From Myxococcota bacterium (GTDB taxonomy: Bacteria > Myxococcota > B64-G9), in NCBI GenBank assembly GCA_022710975.1, contig JAKLGA010000001.1:248001-312000 (forward strand): a DNA stretch of 64,000 bases, written 5' to 3'. Positions 63,572-64,000 of the stretch are shown piece by piece. The notes under the pieces are model-generated. The model searched no databases and was not told the origin of the DNA. It saw nothing but the letters and a program-made list of their open reading frames with translations. Numbering within the stretch: the stretch's first letter is position 1; each line of letters begins with the position of its first letter. The translations under genes and the position numbers were made by a program.

Positions 63572-64000
63572 GTGCCGGGCGGAACGAGCGACCCCACACG
63601 GCGGTGCTCCTAGCCCGGTGCTATGGTCCTTCTTGAGGTGGACCTTACCCGTGTCGCACACGTTCCTGGTTCCTCATTCATTCCTCCACTCCATGAATGC
63701 CCGGAGCGATTCACACACACAGGGTCCGCCAACGTCTTCGCGCCGCCTCGGGCGCCGACTGAGTTTCCTCTAGCCTTCGGCGGTGTCTCCCTTCCGGCCC
63801 TCGGAACTCCCGGCGTGGTCCCGCGCAGGCTTCGGCGTCACTCGGGGCAAGGCTGCTCGCTCCCTCACCCGCGGGGGGCTGCTGTGGGTCGGACACCTCG
63901 GGCCGTCAGGGAGACACCCCCTCGGGCTCTTCTCGCGCCCCAGGAGGAAGGTGTTCCCCCTTCATCGCGGGAGGGTGGCACCCACGCGAGGGGGCATTCG
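63572..64000. other. Right-end non-coding segment
   Basis: 429 bp to the window edge with no gene that I can support. It contains the right copy of the ~105-bp direct repeat. Beyond 63770 the sequence returns to high GC. Confidence 0.6.
63657..63761 (+). repeat. Diverged direct repeat, right end of the TPR island
   Basis: Matches 56811-56925: CACGTTCCTGGTTCC, CCACTCCATGAATGCCCGGA, GCGCCGCCTCGGGCGCCGAC. Same orientation as the left copy. Confidence 0.7.

Noticed and set aside
63711-63896. 61-codon minus-strand frame near the right edge
   Set aside because: It has no ribosome site and no recognisable content, and it overlaps the direct repeat.

Overview
The window is high-GC DNA (about 70% G+C by eye) from a member of the Myxococcota or a close 'deltaproteobacterial' relative. 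Several traits point there: C-terminal MYXO-CTERM-type sorting tails on several secreted proteins, many Cys-rich MopE-type D/C repeat proteins, an AgmX/PglI-type C-terminal domain, a response regulator with a PATAN (DUF4388) domain, and NtrC-type and hybrid-kinase signalling. Genes are densely packed, with short operons and GGAGG-type ribosome sites. About 6.5 kb near the right end has clearly lower G+C and looks acquired.

Layout. 0-1 kb: 3' end of a YgfK-like Fe-S oxidoreductase. 1-7.6 kb: secreted Cys-rich lipoproteins (FG-GAP and MopE/beta-propeller types) and a membrane-anchored protein. 7.8-11.2 kb: dnaE. 11.3-13.1 kb: a MYXO-CTERM MopE protein and a HepT/MntA toxin-antitoxin pair. 13.1-17.2 kb: an NtrC-family regulator divergent from a Pal-like lipoprotein, cpoB and a TPM-domain gene. 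17.3-22.6 kb: a PATAN/TPR response regulator, tsaD, rsmA and a small conserved-looking gene. 22.6-24.6 kb: a PH-like membrane protein, TerC and SlyD. 24.7-34.1 kb: a five-gene locus. Its left arm encodes an Hsp90-like GHKL ATPase, a giant partner that looks like a degenerate GHKL protein, and an unknown protein. Its right arm, divergent, encodes a RecB/Cas4-like Fe-S nuclease and a UvrD-like helicase. 34.1-42.1 kb: AgmX-like protein, galT, EamA transporter, hybrid kinase, panC with a histone-H1-like tail, and a TPR lipoprotein. 42.1-47.6 kb: Cys-rich lipoprotein, carboxypeptidase-regulatory-like protein, cstA. 47.7-56.6 kb: two tandem subtilisin-like proteases sharing a 582-bp identical block. 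56.6-64 kb: three low-GC secreted TPR-type proteins, each preceded by a ~230-bp repeat module, with a frameshifted RAYT-type transposase among them and a diverged direct repeat at each end.

How it fits together. Envelope biology dominates: lipoproteins, Cys-rich surface proteins, proteases and the Pal/CpoB pair. Housekeeping functions (DnaE, TsaD, RsmA, PanC, GalT) are interspersed. The best candidate for an undescribed system is the 24.7-34.1 kb GHKL-pair plus nuclease/helicase locus. The second is the repeat-module/TPR island at 56.8-63.8 kb.
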